DNA from: Saccharopolyspora rosea
Lineage (GTDB): Bacteria > Actinomycetota > Actinomycetes > Mycobacteriales > Pseudonocardiaceae
Assembly: GCF_025643595.1 (NCBI RefSeq)
Contig: NZ_CP102826.1
Span: forward strand, 4,650,001 to 4,714,000
Length of the DNA stretch: 64,000 bases
Reading direction: 5' to 3'
Position 1 is the first letter of the stretch; each line of letters begins with the position of its first letter. The notes below the pieces were generated by a model. It saw nothing but the letters and a program-made list of their open reading frames with translations. It searched no databases and had not been told where the DNA came from. Made by a program: the position numbers and the translations under genes. Shown here piece after piece: positions 9,619 to 20,125 of the stretch.

Positions 9619-10359
9619 TCAGTCCTTCTTGTCGCCGTCCTCGCCGGACTCCGCCTCGCCGGCGCCCTCGCTCCCGGCGCCCGGGAGCAGGGCCCGCAGC
9701 GCAGCGCCGCGGACGCGGCGGAAGGTGCGGTGCGGCCGGTCGCGCTCCAGGACCGCGACCTCCAGCTGGTCCGCGGCGAGTTCCCGGCTGCCCTCACCGC
9801 CGGAGGACAGCGCCCGGATCGCCAGCTGGGCGGCGTCGGCGAGCTCCAGCCCGTCGCTGAAGGAGTCCTTGAGCGTGCTGGTGATCGCGTCGGCCTGCCC
9901 GCCCATCACCACGTACTGCGGTTCGTCGACGATCGAGCCGTCGTAGGTCAGCCGGTACAGCTGGTCGCCGTCGGCGGTCCACCCGACCTCGGCCACGCAG
10001 ATCTCCACCTCGAACGGCTTGATCTGCTCGGTGAAGATCGCACCCAGGTGCTGGGCGTAGGTGTTGGCCAGCGACCGGCCGGTGACGTCGCGGCGGTCGT
10101 AGGAGTAACCGCGCACGTCGGCGATGCGCACCCCGGCCACCCGCAGCGCCTCGAACTCGCTGTAGCGCCCCACCGCGGCGAAGCCGATCCGGTCGTAGAT
10201 CTCGGACACCTTGTGCAGCGTGGGCGACGGGTTCTCGGCCACGAACAGCACGCCCCCGGCGTACTTGAGCACCACCACGCTGCGCCCCCGGGCGATGCCC
10301 TTGCGGGCCAGCTCGGAGCGCTCCCGCATCAGCTGCTCGGGAGAGGTGTAGAACGGCAT
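9619..10359 (-). CDS. prcA: 20S proteasome alpha subunit PrcA
   Basis: Non-catalytic outer ring of the actinobacterial 20S proteasome; it gates the chamber and docks Mpa. The 246-residue protein begins [29 protein letters not shown], the typical alpha-subunit N-terminus, with [23 protein letters not shown] further on and an acidic, variable C-terminal tail ending GEDGDKKD. Start ATG 10359 is chosen because upstream codons have no family similarity. It follows prcB on the same strand at a short distance, as in other actinobacteria. Confidence 0.96.
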   Translation of the reverse strand: MPFYTSPEQLMRERSELARKGIARGRSVVVLKYAGGVLFVAENPSPTLHKVSEIYDRIGFAAVGRYSEFEALRVAGVRIADVRGYSYDRRDVTGRSLANTYAQHLGAIFTEQIKPFEVEICVAEVGWTADGDQLYRLTYDGSIVDEPQYVVMGGQADAITSTLKDSFSDGLELADAAQLAIRALSSGGEGSRELAADQLEVAVLERDRPHRTFRRVRGAALRALLPGAGSEGAGEAESGEDGDKKD

Positions 10360-10432
10360 CGTCACGGCTGTGCACTCCTGGATCGAATCGTCTCGCCCGT
10401 GGCGAAGTGGCTGGTGGGGCGGGAACCGGGCG

Positions 10433-11287
10433 TCAGCCGCCCGGGTTCTCCAAGCGACCGTTGACGACCTGCTCGGCGACGGCGGCCGCCTCCTCCTCGG
10501 ACATCCGCACGGCACCGTCGGAGCCGGTGATGGAGATGATCGACGGGAAGATGCGGCGGGACAGGTCCGGACCGCCGGTGGCGGTGTCGTCGTCGGCGGC
10601 GTCGTAGAGCGCCTCGACCGCGGACCGCACCGCGGTGTCGCGGTCGGCGTCCGGGTCGTACCGCTTCTTCAGCGCCGACTTCGCGAACAGCGAACCGGAG
10701 CCCACCGCGTGGTAGCCGCCGACCTCGTTGTACCGGCCGCCGGTGATGTCGTAGGAGATGATCCGCCCCGCCCGGTCCGGGTCGTCGGCGTCGACGTCGA
10801 ACCCGGCGAACAGCGGCACCACCGCCAGCCCCTGCATGGCCGCGCCGAGGTTCCCGCGCAGCATCTGGGCGAGCTTGTTCGCCTTGCCGTCCAGGGACAG
10901 CGGCACGCCTTCGAGCTTCTCGTAGTGCTCCAGCTCCACCGCGTACAGCCGCACCATCTCCAGCGCGATGCCCGCGGTGCCCGCGATGCCCACGGCCGAG
11001 TAGGAGTCGGTGACGTAGAGCTTGTCCATGTCCCGCTGGGCGATCAGGTTGCCCATGGTGGCGCGGCGGTCACCCGCCAGCAGCACACCACCGCGGAAGG
11101 CGACCGCGACGATCGTGGTCCCGTGCGGGGCCTCCACGACGCCCTCGGGCAGTTCCCGGTTGCCGGGAAGCAGCTCGGGAGCGGCGACGCGGAGGAAGTC
11201 GGTGAACGACGACGACCCCGGGGTGAGGTAAGCGGGGGGCATGGCCTGGCCCGGGAACCGGGCCGAGGTGGGTTCCATCGGCGACAT
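10433..11287 (-). CDS. prcB: 20S proteasome beta subunit PrcB (propeptide plus catalytic Thr)
   Basis: Catalytic inner-ring subunit. The 284-residue precursor has a 56-residue propeptide ending HG, so autocleavage would expose Thr57 of TTIVAVAF as the N-terminal nucleophile, as in M. tuberculosis. Other family features are [23 protein letters not shown], with the Asp and Lys positions expected for the active site, and the [17 protein letters not shown] segment. It is located between pup and prcA on the same strand. Confidence 0.97.
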   Translation of the reverse strand: MSPMEPTSARFPGQAMPPAYLTPGSSSFTDFLRVAAPELLPGNRELPEGVVEAPHGTTIVAVAFRGGVLLAGDRRATMGNLIAQRDMDKLYVTDSYSAVGIAGTAGIALEMVRLYAVELEHYEKLEGVPLSLDGKANKLAQMLRGNLGAAMQGLAVVPLFAGFDVDADDPDRAGRIISYDITGGRYNEVGGYHAVGSGSLFAKSALKKRYDPDADRDTAVRSAVEALYDAADDDTATGGPDLSRRIFPSIISITGSDGAVRMSEEEAAAVAEQVVNGRLENPGG

Positions 11288-11438
11288 CGTCTCCTGCTCG
11301 TTGCGTTCCTCTCCAGCCGGCGGCTGGGGCCACGTCAGACAGCACTCTAATCATGATCCGCCCGCACCGAACAGCGCCGGGCCGGTGCTGACCGGCCCGG
11401 CCCCTCGGCATCGCGCGGATCACGTCCGCGTCGTCGGC

Positions 11439-11630
11439 CTACTGCCCACCCTTCTGCACGTAGGCGCGCACGAAGTCCTCGGCGTTCTCCTCCAGGACGT
11501 CGTCGATCTCGTCCAGGATGGCGTCGACGTCCTCGCCGAGCTTCTCGCGGCGTTCCTGACCAGCGGCCTCGGGACCCTGCTCCTCGTCGCCGTCCCCACC
11601 GCCGTGCCGGTGAACCTTCTCCTGGGACAT
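11439..11630 (-). CDS. pup: Prokaryotic ubiquitin-like protein Pup (GGQ form)
   Basis: Small, disordered modifier that tags proteins for the proteasome. The 63-residue protein starts MSQEKVHRHGGG, has the Mpa-binding helix region (KLGEDVDAILDEIDDVLEENAEDFVRAY) and ends KGGQ. The terminal Gln means Dop must deamidate it to Glu before PafA can use it. The frame is open 24 codons further upstream, but ATG 11630 gives the normal Pup N-terminus. It is upstream of prcB and downstream of dop on the same strand. Confidence 0.96.
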   Translation of the reverse strand: MSQEKVHRHGGGDGDEEQGPEAAGQERREKLGEDVDAILDEIDDVLEENAEDFVRAYVQKGGQ

Positions 11631-11805
11631 CTTGCCTCCCGGTGGTTGCCGTTCCGGGGCGTTCCCGGCAGCGGGAACACCCCTGCTGTGAACACTACCC
11701 ATGCGACCACCCGTTCGCCCACAGCCACACGGGCGCTCTTTCGATCTTCACCACCCGCCTGACGTGCACGAAGCGTGACTCCCGGCGCCGACCGGGACCG
11801 GCGGT

Positions 11806-13305
11806 TCAGCCCTTGGTCAGCGAGTCCACCAGTTCCTCGGCGCTGGCCGCGGCCTCCAGCAGTTCGCCGACGTGCGCCCGGGTGCCGCGCAGCGGCTCCA
11901 GCGTCGGGATGCGCACCAGCGACTCGCGACCCAGGTCGAAGATCACCGAGTCCCACGAGGCGGCGGCCACCGCCGCCGGGTAGCGCTCCAGGCACCGGCC
12001 GCGGAAGTACGCGCGGGTGTCCTCCGGCGGGGTGGTCACCGCTGCGCGCACCTCCTCCTCGTCCACCAGGCGCTTCATCGAGCCGCGGGCGACCAGGCGG
12101 TTGTACAGGCCCTTGCCCAGCCGCACGTCGGAGTACTGCAGGTCGATCATGTGCAGTCGCGGCGAGGCCCAGCCGAGGCTGTCGCGGGTGCGGTAGCTCT
12201 CCAGCAGCCGCAGCTTGGCCGGCCAGTCCAGCCGGTCGGAGCAGTCCATCGGGTCGCCGCCGAGCAGGTCGAGCACCTCGCCCCAGGTGTCGAGCACGTC
12301 CCGCGCCGAGCGCTCGGCGCCGTGCTCGTCGAGGAACCGGGCGGCCCGTTCGTGGTAGGCGCGCTGGAGGTCCAGGCCGGTGAAGCGGCGCCCGTCGGTG
12401 AGCTCCACGGTCTGCTTGAGCGTCGGGTCGTGGCTGATCAGGTGCACCGCCTGCACCGGGTCGGCCAGCCGCAGGTCGTCGAAGCGCAGCCCGGCCTCGA
12501 TCATGTCCAGCACCAGCGCGGTGCTGCCGAGCTTGAGGTAGGTGGACGTCTCGGCGAGGTTGGCGTCGCCGATGATCACGTGCAGCCGCCGGTACTTGTC
12601 GGCGTCGGCGTGCGGCTCGTCGCGGGTGTTGATGATGCCGCGCTTGAGCGTGGTCTCCAGGCCGACCTCGACCTCGATGTAGTCGGCGCGCTGCGACAGC
12701 TGGAAGCCGGGCTTCTCCCCCGCCTGCCCGATGCCGACCCGGCCGGAGCCGCACACCACCTGCCGGGACGCGAAGAACGGCGTCAGACCCGCGATGACGG
12801 CGGTGAACGGCGTGCTGCGCGCCATCAGGTAGTTCTCGTGGGTGCCGTAACTGGCGCCCTTGCCGTCGACGTTGTTCTTGTACAGCTGGATGGGCGCGGT
12901 GCCGGGCACGCTGGCGGCGCGGATCGCGGCCTCCTCCATGACCCGCTCACCGGCCTTGTCCCACACCACGGCGTCGCGCGGATTGGTCACCTCGGGCGCG
13001 GAGTACTCCGGGTGCGCGTGGTCGACGTACAGCCGGGCGCCGTTGATGAGGATGACGTTGGCCGCGCCCAGGTCGTCGCCGTCGGAGCCGTTGGTCTGCT
13101 GCGCCGCGGTGCTGAGGTCGAAGCCGCGGGCGTCGCGCAGCGGCGACTCCACCTCGTAGTCCCAGCGGGCGCGCCGCGCTCGCGGGATGTCGGCCGCCGC
13201 CGCGTAGGCGAGCACGATGTGCGTGGAGGTCAGCACCGGGTTGGCGCTTGAGTCCCCGGGCACGACGATGCCGTACTCCACCTCGGTTCCCATGATCCGC
13301 CGCAT
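11806..13305 (-). CDS. dop: Pup deamidase/depupylase Dop
   Basis: Converts the C-terminal Gln of Pup to Glu and also removes Pup from targets. The 499-residue protein starts [20 protein letters not shown] and contains the Dop-specific insertion after the first beta strand (around residues 40-80). It has the nucleotide/metal segments [18 protein letters not shown] and [19 protein letters not shown], and shares [19 protein letters not shown] with PafA. ATG 13305 is preferred over several in-frame upstream codons, which would extend into the divergent Nudix promoter. It lies upstream of pup, 175 bases away. Confidence 0.96.
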   Translation of the reverse strand: MRRIMGTEVEYGIVVPGDSSANPVLTSTHIVLAYAAAADIPRARRARWDYEVESPLRDARGFDLSTAAQQTNGSDGDDLGAANVILINGARLYVDHAHPEYSAPEVTNPRDAVVWDKAGERVMEEAAIRAASVPGTAPIQLYKNNVDGKGASYGTHENYLMARSTPFTAVIAGLTPFFASRQVVCGSGRVGIGQAGEKPGFQLSQRADYIEVEVGLETTLKRGIINTRDEPHADADKYRRLHVIIGDANLAETSTYLKLGSTALVLDMIEAGLRFDDLRLADPVQAVHLISHDPTLKQTVELTDGRRFTGLDLQRAYHERAARFLDEHGAERSARDVLDTWGEVLDLLGGDPMDCSDRLDWPAKLRLLESYRTRDSLGWASPRLHMIDLQYSDVRLGKGLYNRLVARGSMKRLVDEEEVRAAVTTPPEDTRAYFRGRCLERYPAAVAAASWDSVIFDLGRESLVRIPTLEPLRGTRAHVGELLEAAASAEELVDSLTKG

Positions 13306-13423
13306 ACCTCGCAGCGTACGGGTTCCGGGCGGTCGAGCGGAGGACCGGAAGCCAGGTGTGACCCAGTCATGTCGCCCGATGCGGCACGCGTGGGTCGCGA
13401 CGTGCGGGTGCGACGATCGAGGT

Positions 13424-13942
13424 GTGAACGCGAGTGCGGAGAGGGTGGCGGTGTACGACGCGTCGGGGCGTGTCGTGGGCTCCGCCACGAGAGAGCGGAT
13501 GCGGCGCGAGGGCCTCTGGCACGCGGCCGCGTCGGTGCTGGTGCGCAGCCCCGACGGCGGGTCGGTGTACGTGCACCGCCGCACCGAGGACAAGGACGTC
13601 TACCCCGGCGCGCATGACTGCTGGGCGGGCGGCGTGGTGGCCGCGGGCGAGGACCCCGACGACGCGGCGGTCCGGGAACTCGCCGAGGAACTCGGCGTCC
13701 GCGGCGCCCCGGTCCGCTTCCTGTTCCGCTCGGTCCACGAGCACGGCTCGGTCCGCTTCCACGGCTTCCTCTACGAGGTCCGCTGGGACGGCCCGATCGT
13801 CCACCAGCCCGAGGAGGTCGCCGAGGGCTGGTGGATGCCGCTGTCCGAACTCCGCAGCAGGCTGTCCGACCCGACGTGGTCGTTCGTCCCGGACGGCCGC
13901 CAGTTCGTCCAGGAATGGTTCACCCGCTACGGCGACGTCTGA
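13424..13942 (+). CDS. Nudix hydrolase
   Basis: Hydrolase of nucleoside-diphosphate-linked substrates. The 172-residue protein has a complete Nudix box, [22 protein letters not shown] (about residues 63-85), fitting Gx5Ex7REUxEExGU. The N-terminal strand and [21 protein letters not shown] resemble the Idi/YfcD-like Nudix subgroup, so a role on isoprenoid-type or damaged nucleotide substrates is possible but not established. GTG 13424 is chosen as the first codon of the conserved region. It is divergent from dop with a 118-base shared promoter region. Confidence 0.85.
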   Translation: MNASAERVAVYDASGRVVGSATRERMRREGLWHAAASVLVRSPDGGSVYVHRRTEDKDVYPGAHDCWAGGVVAAGEDPDDAAVRELAEELGVRGAPVRFLFRSVHEHGSVRFHGFLYEVRWDGPIVHQPEEVAEGWWMPLSELRSRLSDPTWSFVPDGRQFVQEWFTRYGDV

Positions 13943-13958
13943 CTGATGTCGCGCGCGG

Positions 13959-14909
13959 TCAGTGCCAGGGCAGGGCCGCCCGGTCGCCCCAGTAGGTGGC
14001 GGCGTCGCGGGCCAGCGGCCGCAGGGCCGCGCGGTCGTCGTCGGTGAGCTCGACCCGGCAGGCCGCGAGGTTGGACCTGAGCTGCTCGACGCTGGCCGGA
14101 CCGAGCAGCACCACGTCCGCCCACGGCTGGTCGAGGGCGTGGGCCAGCGCGATGGCGTCCGGGCCGACGCCGTGGCGGTGCGCCAGGTCGTGCACCGTCC
14201 GGGGCGGGTCCACCGCGAGCCGCCCGTTGGCCAGCGTCTCCTTCACCAGCACCCGCCAGCCGCCGGTGTGCACCTCCGCCAGCGCGCGGCCCGCGGAGGG
14301 CTCCAGGGAGTTCCACGTGGACTGCACGGCGCTGAACAGCTGCCGCCCGCCGACCTCGACCTCCCAGGCCCGCTCGATCGTCTCCGCCTGCGCCGCACCG
14401 CTGGTGGAGAACCCGATCGCCACTCCTGAGTCGCGGATGCGGGCGAGTTCGTACTGCAGCGCCAGGTCGTCGAACAGCGGGCTGGTCGCGGTCAGCGAGT
14501 GCACCTGGTACAGGTCGACGCGGTCGCCGAGCAGCGTGCGGGTCTCCGCCCACTGGCTGCGCAGCCGCTCCACCGAGTGCTCCTTGATCTCGTGCACCTC
14601 GGTCTCGATGCGCCACTGCGCGACGTAGGCGTAGCCCCACTTGCTGGAGACCGTGACGTCCTCGTGGCCCCGCTCGCGCAGCCAGTCGGCGAGGAACTGC
14701 TCCGCGCTGCCGTAGGAGCGGGCGGCGTCCACCCAGCGGATCCCGCCCGCGTAGGCGGCGTCGAGGACCGCGCGGGTGCGCTCCCGCATCGCGTGCGCGG
14801 TGCGCTGGGTGGGCAGCACGTGGGCGCGACCGACGTTGATGTAGGCCGGGCGGCCGAGCGCCGCGAGGCCGAGTCCGAGGCGGCGCAGCGGCTGTTGCGA
14901 GGGGATCAT
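13959..14909 (-). CDS. Aldo/keto reductase
   Basis: NADPH-dependent oxidoreductase with a TIM-barrel fold. The 316-residue protein has the catalytic region WVDAARSYGSAEQFLADWL (Asp-Tyr), the LYQVHSLT strand, and a C-terminal cofactor segment (VLLGPASVEQLRSNLAAC). Substrate unknown. It converges with the Nudix gene, stops 17 bases apart, and lies downstream of the mpa terminator. Confidence 0.85.
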   Translation of the reverse strand: MIPSQQPLRRLGLGLAALGRPAYINVGRAHVLPTQRTAHAMRERTRAVLDAAYAGGIRWVDAARSYGSAEQFLADWLRERGHEDVTVSSKWGYAYVAQWRIETEVHEIKEHSVERLRSQWAETRTLLGDRVDLYQVHSLTATSPLFDDLALQYELARIRDSGVAIGFSTSGAAQAETIERAWEVEVGGRQLFSAVQSTWNSLEPSAGRALAEVHTGGWRVLVKETLANGRLAVDPPRTVHDLAHRHGVGPDAIALAHALDQPWADVVLLGPASVEQLRSNLAACRVELTDDDRAALRPLARDAATYWGDRAALPWH

Positions 14910-14952
14910 GCCCGCAACCTAACCCCTGCCGCCGGGGATCGACACTCGACGC

Positions 14953-14988
14953 GAACGGGGCCACCGCCCGCGGGCGGTGGCCCCGTTC
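14953..14988 (-). terminator. Perfect palindromic hairpin after mpa
   Basis: A 36-base perfect palindrome with arms starting GAACGGGGCCACCGCCCG lies 11 bases past the mpa stop. It has no U-tract, as is common for actinomycete terminators. Confidence 0.75.
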
Positions 14989-14999
14989 CGATCAGGCCG

Positions 15000-16793
15000 T
15001 CACAGGTACTGACCGGTGTTGGTCGCCGTGTCGATGGCCCGGCCGGACTCCTGGTTCTTGCCGCTGACCAGGGTGCGGATGTAGACGATCCGCTCGCCCT
15101 TCTTGCCCGAGATGCGGGCCCAGTCGTCCGGGTTGGTCGTGTTGGGCAGGTCCTCGTTCTCGGCGAACTCGTCGATGATGGCGTCCTGCAGGTGCTGCAC
15201 CCGCAGGCCCGGCTGACCGGTGTCCAGCACCGACTTGATCGCCGCCTTCTTGGCCCGGTCCACGATGTTCTGGATCATCGCGCCGGAGTTGAAGTCCTTG
15301 AAGTACAGGACTTCCTTGTCCCCGTTGGCGTAGGTGACCTCCAGGAACCGGTTCTCCTCGGTCTCGGCGTACATGCGCTCGACCGTGGCCTGGATCATCG
15401 CGTCCACGCACGCGGTCTTGTCGCCGCCGAACTCCTTGACGTCCTCCTCGTGGATCGGCAGGTCCCCGGTGAGGTACTTGGAGAAGATGTCCTTGGCCGA
15501 TTCGGCGTCCGGCCGCTCGATCTTGATCTTCACGTCGAGCCTGCCGGGTCGCAGGATCGCCGGGTCGATCATGTCCTCGCGGTTGGACGCGCCGATGACG
15601 ATGACGTTCTCCAGGCCCTCGACACCGTCGATCTCGCTGAGCAGCTGCGGCACGATCGTGGTCTCCACGTCGGAGGACACGCCGCTGCCGCGGGTCCGGA
15701 AGATCGAGTCCATCTCGTCGAAGAACACGATCACCGGGGTCCCCTCGGACGCCTTCTCCCGGGCCCGCTGGAAGATCAGGCGGATGTGCCGCTCGGTCTC
15801 GCCGACGAACTTGTTGAGCAGCTCGGGGCCCTTGATGTTCAGGAAGTACGACTTGGCCTGGCCGTCGTCGTCACCCCGCGCCGCGGCCACCTGCTTGGCC
15901 AGCGAGTTGGCCACCGCCTTGGCGATCAGCGTCTTCCCGCAGCCGGGCGGCCCGTAGAGCAGCACGCCCTTGGGCGGGCGCAGCTGGTACTGCACGTACA
16001 GGTCGGCGTGCAGGAACGGCAGCTCCACCGCGTCCCGGATCTGCTCGATCTGGTTGGCCAGACCGCCGATGTCGTGGTAGCCGACGTCCGGGACCTCCTC
16101 CAGCACGAGGTCCTCGACCTCGGCCTTGGGCACCACGTCGTAGGCGTAGCCCGCCTTGCTGTCGACCAGCACCGAGTCACCGGCCTTGAGCCCGGACTCC
16201 ACCAGCGGTTCGGTGAGCCACACGACGCGTTCCTCGTCGGTGTGCCCCAGCACCAGCGCACGCGGGCTGGTGTCGCCCGACACGCTCGGCAGGATCTCCC
16301 GGAAGGTGCACACCTCACCGGTCTGCTCGAACGCACCCGCCTCGACCACCGTCAGGGCCTCGTTGAGGCGCACCGACTGGCCCAGTCTGAGGTCGTCGAT
16401 CTCGACGTTCGGGGACACGGCGACCCGCATCTTGCGCCCGGACGTGAACACGTCGACCGTGCCGTCCTCGTAGCGGGCGAGGAACACCCCGTAGCCGCTC
16501 GGGGGCTGGGCGAGTCGGTCGACCTCCTCGCGCAGCGCCGTCAGCTGGCTGCGCGCTTCCTTCAGGGTCTCGGTGAGTTTGGCGTTCCGTTCGGTGAGCT
16601 GGCTCACTCTCTCGGATGCCTCGGCCAGCCGCTTTTCCAGCAACCGGACCTGCTGGGGGGACTCGTTGAGCCTGCGACGCAGCAGCGCCACCTCGTCCTC
16701 CAGGAGACGAATCTGGCTGCGGAGCTCCGCGTTGCCGCCGCTGTACTGCTCGCCGCCCTCCTCAGGCCGGCTGCCGGGACGGTCGTGCTGCAT
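15000..16793 (-). CDS. mpa: Proteasomal AAA ATPase Mpa/ARC
   Basis: Hexameric unfoldase that binds Pup and feeds substrates to the 20S core. The 597-residue protein has an N-terminal coiled coil (about residues 18-75), two OB-fold segments ([29 protein letters not shown]), and one AAA domain with Walker A GPPGCGKT, Walker [10 protein letters not shown] and the arginine-finger region LRPGRLD. The C-terminus ends GQYL, the penultimate-Tyr motif (-YL) that opens the proteasome gate. ATG 16793 is chosen because translation upstream shows no family sequence. Confidence 0.96.
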   Translation of the reverse strand: MQHDRPGSRPEEGGEQYSGGNAELRSQIRLLEDEVALLRRRLNESPQQVRLLEKRLAEASERVSQLTERNAKLTETLKEARSQLTALREEVDRLAQPPSGYGVFLARYEDGTVDVFTSGRKMRVAVSPNVEIDDLRLGQSVRLNEALTVVEAGAFEQTGEVCTFREILPSVSGDTSPRALVLGHTDEERVVWLTEPLVESGLKAGDSVLVDSKAGYAYDVVPKAEVEDLVLEEVPDVGYHDIGGLANQIEQIRDAVELPFLHADLYVQYQLRPPKGVLLYGPPGCGKTLIAKAVANSLAKQVAAARGDDDGQAKSYFLNIKGPELLNKFVGETERHIRLIFQRAREKASEGTPVIVFFDEMDSIFRTRGSGVSSDVETTIVPQLLSEIDGVEGLENVIVIGASNREDMIDPAILRPGRLDVKIKIERPDAESAKDIFSKYLTGDLPIHEEDVKEFGGDKTACVDAMIQATVERMYAETEENRFLEVTYANGDKEVLYFKDFNSGAMIQNIVDRAKKAAIKSVLDTGQPGLRVQHLQDAIIDEFAENEDLPNTTNPDDWARISGKKGERIVYIRTLVSGKNQESGRAIDTATNTGQYL

Positions 16794-17323
16794 GTCGGCA
16801 CCCTCCTCCCGTGCTCGTACCACCACGGTACCGGCGATCACCGACGACGGCGGCGTCGTGATTGCCCGCCGGATCGCCCAGCGTGCCACAAAAATCCGGG
16901 ATTCCCCATGAAGTGCGCCATGTTGGTCCGCGGGGTCCGCCGCGCCCGCTCCCCGGGCGGCCACGGTCCGTCGACGATCATGGTCCGTTCGATACGTTGC
17001 GCGTTCGGCGGCCGGTCGCCGCGGCAGCGCGCCGACCGGCGTTCTTCGCCGTTGCGCCACGTCGCGGGCGACGGGGCACCGGCATCCGGGTTAACGGTTG
17101 CGGCATCCGGGTGGCGTTGCGGTGAACGACACCGGCCGCGTGCCGCACCGCTCCCACCATCCGGGACCGCGGGACGTGCGACCCGCGGTGGTGACGATTC
17201 GGTGGCGAAAGCTCCCACTCCACGCACCCCGTCCAGCGCGCTCTGATCTACTTACGCCCGCCGTTGCAACCGACCGCGCCGCCCGGCGGCGCCCGCAAGC
17301 CACACCTCTCGGGGGAGGAGTTC
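16794..17323. other. Divergent intergenic region between mpa and a membrane protein gene
   Basis: About 530 bases with no convincing gene. It must hold the mpa promoter on the minus strand and that of the gene at 17324 on the plus strand. The only clear structure is a perfect 11-base direct repeat, GGCATCCGGGT, at 17081-17091 and 17102-17112, spaced 21 bases start to start, which could be an activator or repressor site on one face of the helix. No recognisable -35/-10 pair stands out. Confidence 0.5.
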
Positions 17324-17938
17324 ATGACCTATCCGCCGCAACAACCCGGTCCGGGCGGGTGGGGCCAGCAGCCCGCTGGCAACGGGTTCCCGCAGCAGGT
17401 GCCGCCGGAAACGCAGCTGCCGCAGCAGCAGCCCGCCTGGTACGGCAACCAGCACGCCGGTTTCGGCCAGCCGCAGCCCGCGCCGGTCGCCCCGCAGTGG
17501 GGCGGGTGGGAACCCGGCTTCGGCGACGTCGCACCGCCCAAGCCGAAGAAATCGCGCAAGCCCTGGCTGATCGGCGGTGCGGTGGTCGTGGTGCTGGCCG
17601 CGGTGATCGGCGGCGGTGCCTACGCCTTCCTCGGCACCGGGCCCGGCGAGGCCCGGCCGGTCGCGCAGCAGGTCGTGGACCGGGTGAACGCGCACGACTT
17701 CGCCGGGCTCGGGCCGTACCTGTGCCAGTCCAACCGCCGACAGCTGGACAGCCAGCTCAAACTGCTCGAAGCCGGGACCTTCGAGGTGCGGCTGGGCGAG
17801 GTCGCCGAGCACGGCGAGCGGGCCAGCGCCGTGCTGTCCGGCACCTACGAGATGGGCGGGGCGACCCACCCGGTCGACCAGACGATGGGTCTGACCGTCG
17901 AGGACGGCGCCTGGAAGGTCTGCCAGCTCGGCCAGTGA
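17324..17938 (+). CDS. Pro/Gln-rich membrane-anchored protein with DUF4878-like extracellular domain
   Basis: A 204-residue protein in three parts. Residues 1-70 are cytoplasmic and low-complexity, rich in Pro, Gln, Gly and Trp. A basic stretch KPKKSRKPW leads into one membrane helix (LIGGAVVVVLAAVIGGGAYAFL). Then comes a small outside domain of about 100 residues (VVDRVNAHDFAGLGPYLCQSNRR ... GAWKVCQLGQ) with two Cys that could form a disulfide. The layout matches actinobacterial membrane proteins with an NTF2-like or DUF4878 domain. GGGGGAGGAG precedes the ATG. Function unknown. Confidence 0.7.
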   Translation: MTYPPQQPGPGGWGQQPAGNGFPQQVPPETQLPQQQPAWYGNQHAGFGQPQPAPVAPQWGGWEPGFGDVAPPKPKKSRKPWLIGGAVVVVLAAVIGGGAYAFLGTGPGEARPVAQQVVDRVNAHDFAGLGPYLCQSNRRQLDSQLKLLEAGTFEVRLGEVAEHGERASAVLSGTYEMGGATHPVDQTMGLTVEDGAWKVCQLGQ

Positions 17939-17939
17939 T

Positions 17940-17969
17940 CCGGGTGGCCCGCCGCGGCGGGCCACCCGG
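17940..17969. terminator. Bidirectional palindromic terminator
   Basis: Thirty-base palindrome with 14-bp arms (CCGGGTGGCCCGCC) sits between the convergent stops of the membrane protein gene (17938) and trmI (17973). It probably serves both transcripts. Confidence 0.75.
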
Positions 17970-17972
17970 CCG

Positions 17973-18827
<855 letters not shown>

Positions 18828-18879
18828 TCACGGCGCCGCCCAGCGGCGCGGCGCACCATCGTCGCAGAGGGGCACGGGG

Positions 18880-20019
18880 TCAGCGGTGGGGCCTGCCGCG
18901 CATCGCCTCGCGCAGGTCCTCGCGGCGCAGCACCCCGCTGGGCCGACCGTCGGCGTCGACGACGAGGAACTGCCAGGCCAGCACCGCGCGGACCCGGTCG
19001 AGCACCTCGTCCGGCGATTCGCTGTCCAGCAGGATCGTCTCCGCGGCGACCGGTTCGGCGGCGCGCTCGGCGGGTTCGTGCGGGGCGCGGGTGGCCAGCC
19101 GCTCGGCGGCGGTCTGGTCGAGCAGGCCGACCGCGATGCCGTCGGCGCGCACCAGCACCACGCCGCGCCCGGCGGCGGCGAGCAGCGCGTCGCCGACCGG
19201 GCTCTCCGCGGGCAGTTGCAGCACCGGCCGCACCAGGTCGCGCAGCGCCAGCCCGTCCGGCCAGCGCCTGCGCTGCTCGGCGGCGTGCTCGGCACCGGCC
19301 CCGGCGATCACGAACCACGACATCAGCACGCACACGCCGAGCCGCAGCCACTGGTCCGGGGCGTCGCGCAGCAGGCCGACCAGCGCCCAGGCGATCAGGC
19401 ACGCGGCGACCACCCCCGCCCCCACCACCCCTGCGGTGGTGCCGGTGGCCCGGCGGCCGGTGACCGACCAGGTCGCCGCCCGCAGCATCCGACCGCCGTC
19501 CAGCGGCAGACCGGGCAGCAGGTTGAACACCGCGACGGCGAGGTTCGCCACGCACGTCTGCGCCACGAGCAGCCAGATCGCGCCGACCGGGGCGAGCGCG
19601 AACCAGCCGACCCCGGTAGCCGCGGCCAGCGCGATCGACACCGCCGGTCCGGCGGCGGCGACCACGCCCTCCTGCGCCGGTTTCACGGGCGTGCGCGAGA
19701 CCTCGGAGATCCCCCCGAGCAGGAACAGCCGCACCCGCCGCACCGGCAGGCCGAGCCGCAGCGCGACCAGGCAGTGCCCGAGCTCGTGCAACAGCACCGA
19801 CACGGCCAGCAGCACGGTGAACACCGCGGCGATCAGCGCGCTCTCCCACACCCCGGCGCCCGGCAGGATGCGTCCCACCAGCGGCGTGTAGAGCAGCACG
19901 ATCAGCACCGCGCCCAACCACCACGACGGGGACAGCAGCACCGGTACCCCGGCCACGCGGCACAGGAGCAGTCCCCCGTCGTGCGGGCCGGCCCGGCTCG
20001 GCGAAGCAGTGGTCGGCAT
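18880..20019 (-). CDS. Site-2 protease family (M50) intramembrane metalloprotease with C-terminal CBS pair
   Basis: Probable intramembrane zinc protease. The 379-residue protein has HELGH at residues 78-82 for zinc binding within hydrophobic sequence, and the second conserved motif FNLLPGLPLDGGRML supplying the Asp ligand. It has five to six membrane segments in the first 220 residues. The C-terminal part (VGDALLAAAGRGVVLVRADG; LVVDADGRPSGVLRREDLREAM) looks like two CBS units, the SpoIVFB-like subgroup arrangement. ATG 20019 is chosen over longer in-frame options. It is in the trmI direction, 73 bases upstream of it. Confidence 0.88.
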   Translation of the reverse strand: MPTTASPSRAGPHDGGLLLCRVAGVPVLLSPSWWLGAVLIVLLYTPLVGRILPGAGVWESALIAAVFTVLLAVSVLLHELGHCLVALRLGLPVRRVRLFLLGGISEVSRTPVKPAQEGVVAAAGPAVSIALAAATGVGWFALAPVGAIWLLVAQTCVANLAVAVFNLLPGLPLDGGRMLRAATWSVTGRRATGTTAGVVGAGVVAACLIAWALVGLLRDAPDQWLRLGVCVLMSWFVIAGAGAEHAAEQRRRWPDGLALRDLVRPVLQLPAESPVGDALLAAAGRGVVLVRADGIAVGLLDQTAAERLATRAPHEPAERAAEPVAAETILLDSESPDEVLDRVRAVLAWQFLVVDADGRPSGVLRREDLREAMRGRPHR

Positions 20020-20125
20020 GGGCGCAGAGTAGACCCCCGCGCGTGAGGTCGTGTTCAAGGAAGGGCACCGGCGCGCGGCTGGTGGTGCCCGGAGCTGTCG
20101 GGCGGGTCGTCTAGGGTCTGGGCCC

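Noticed and set aside
14499-17246. A 915-codon open frame on the plus strand
   Set aside because: Antisense to mpa; composition is low-complexity and no family is recognisable.
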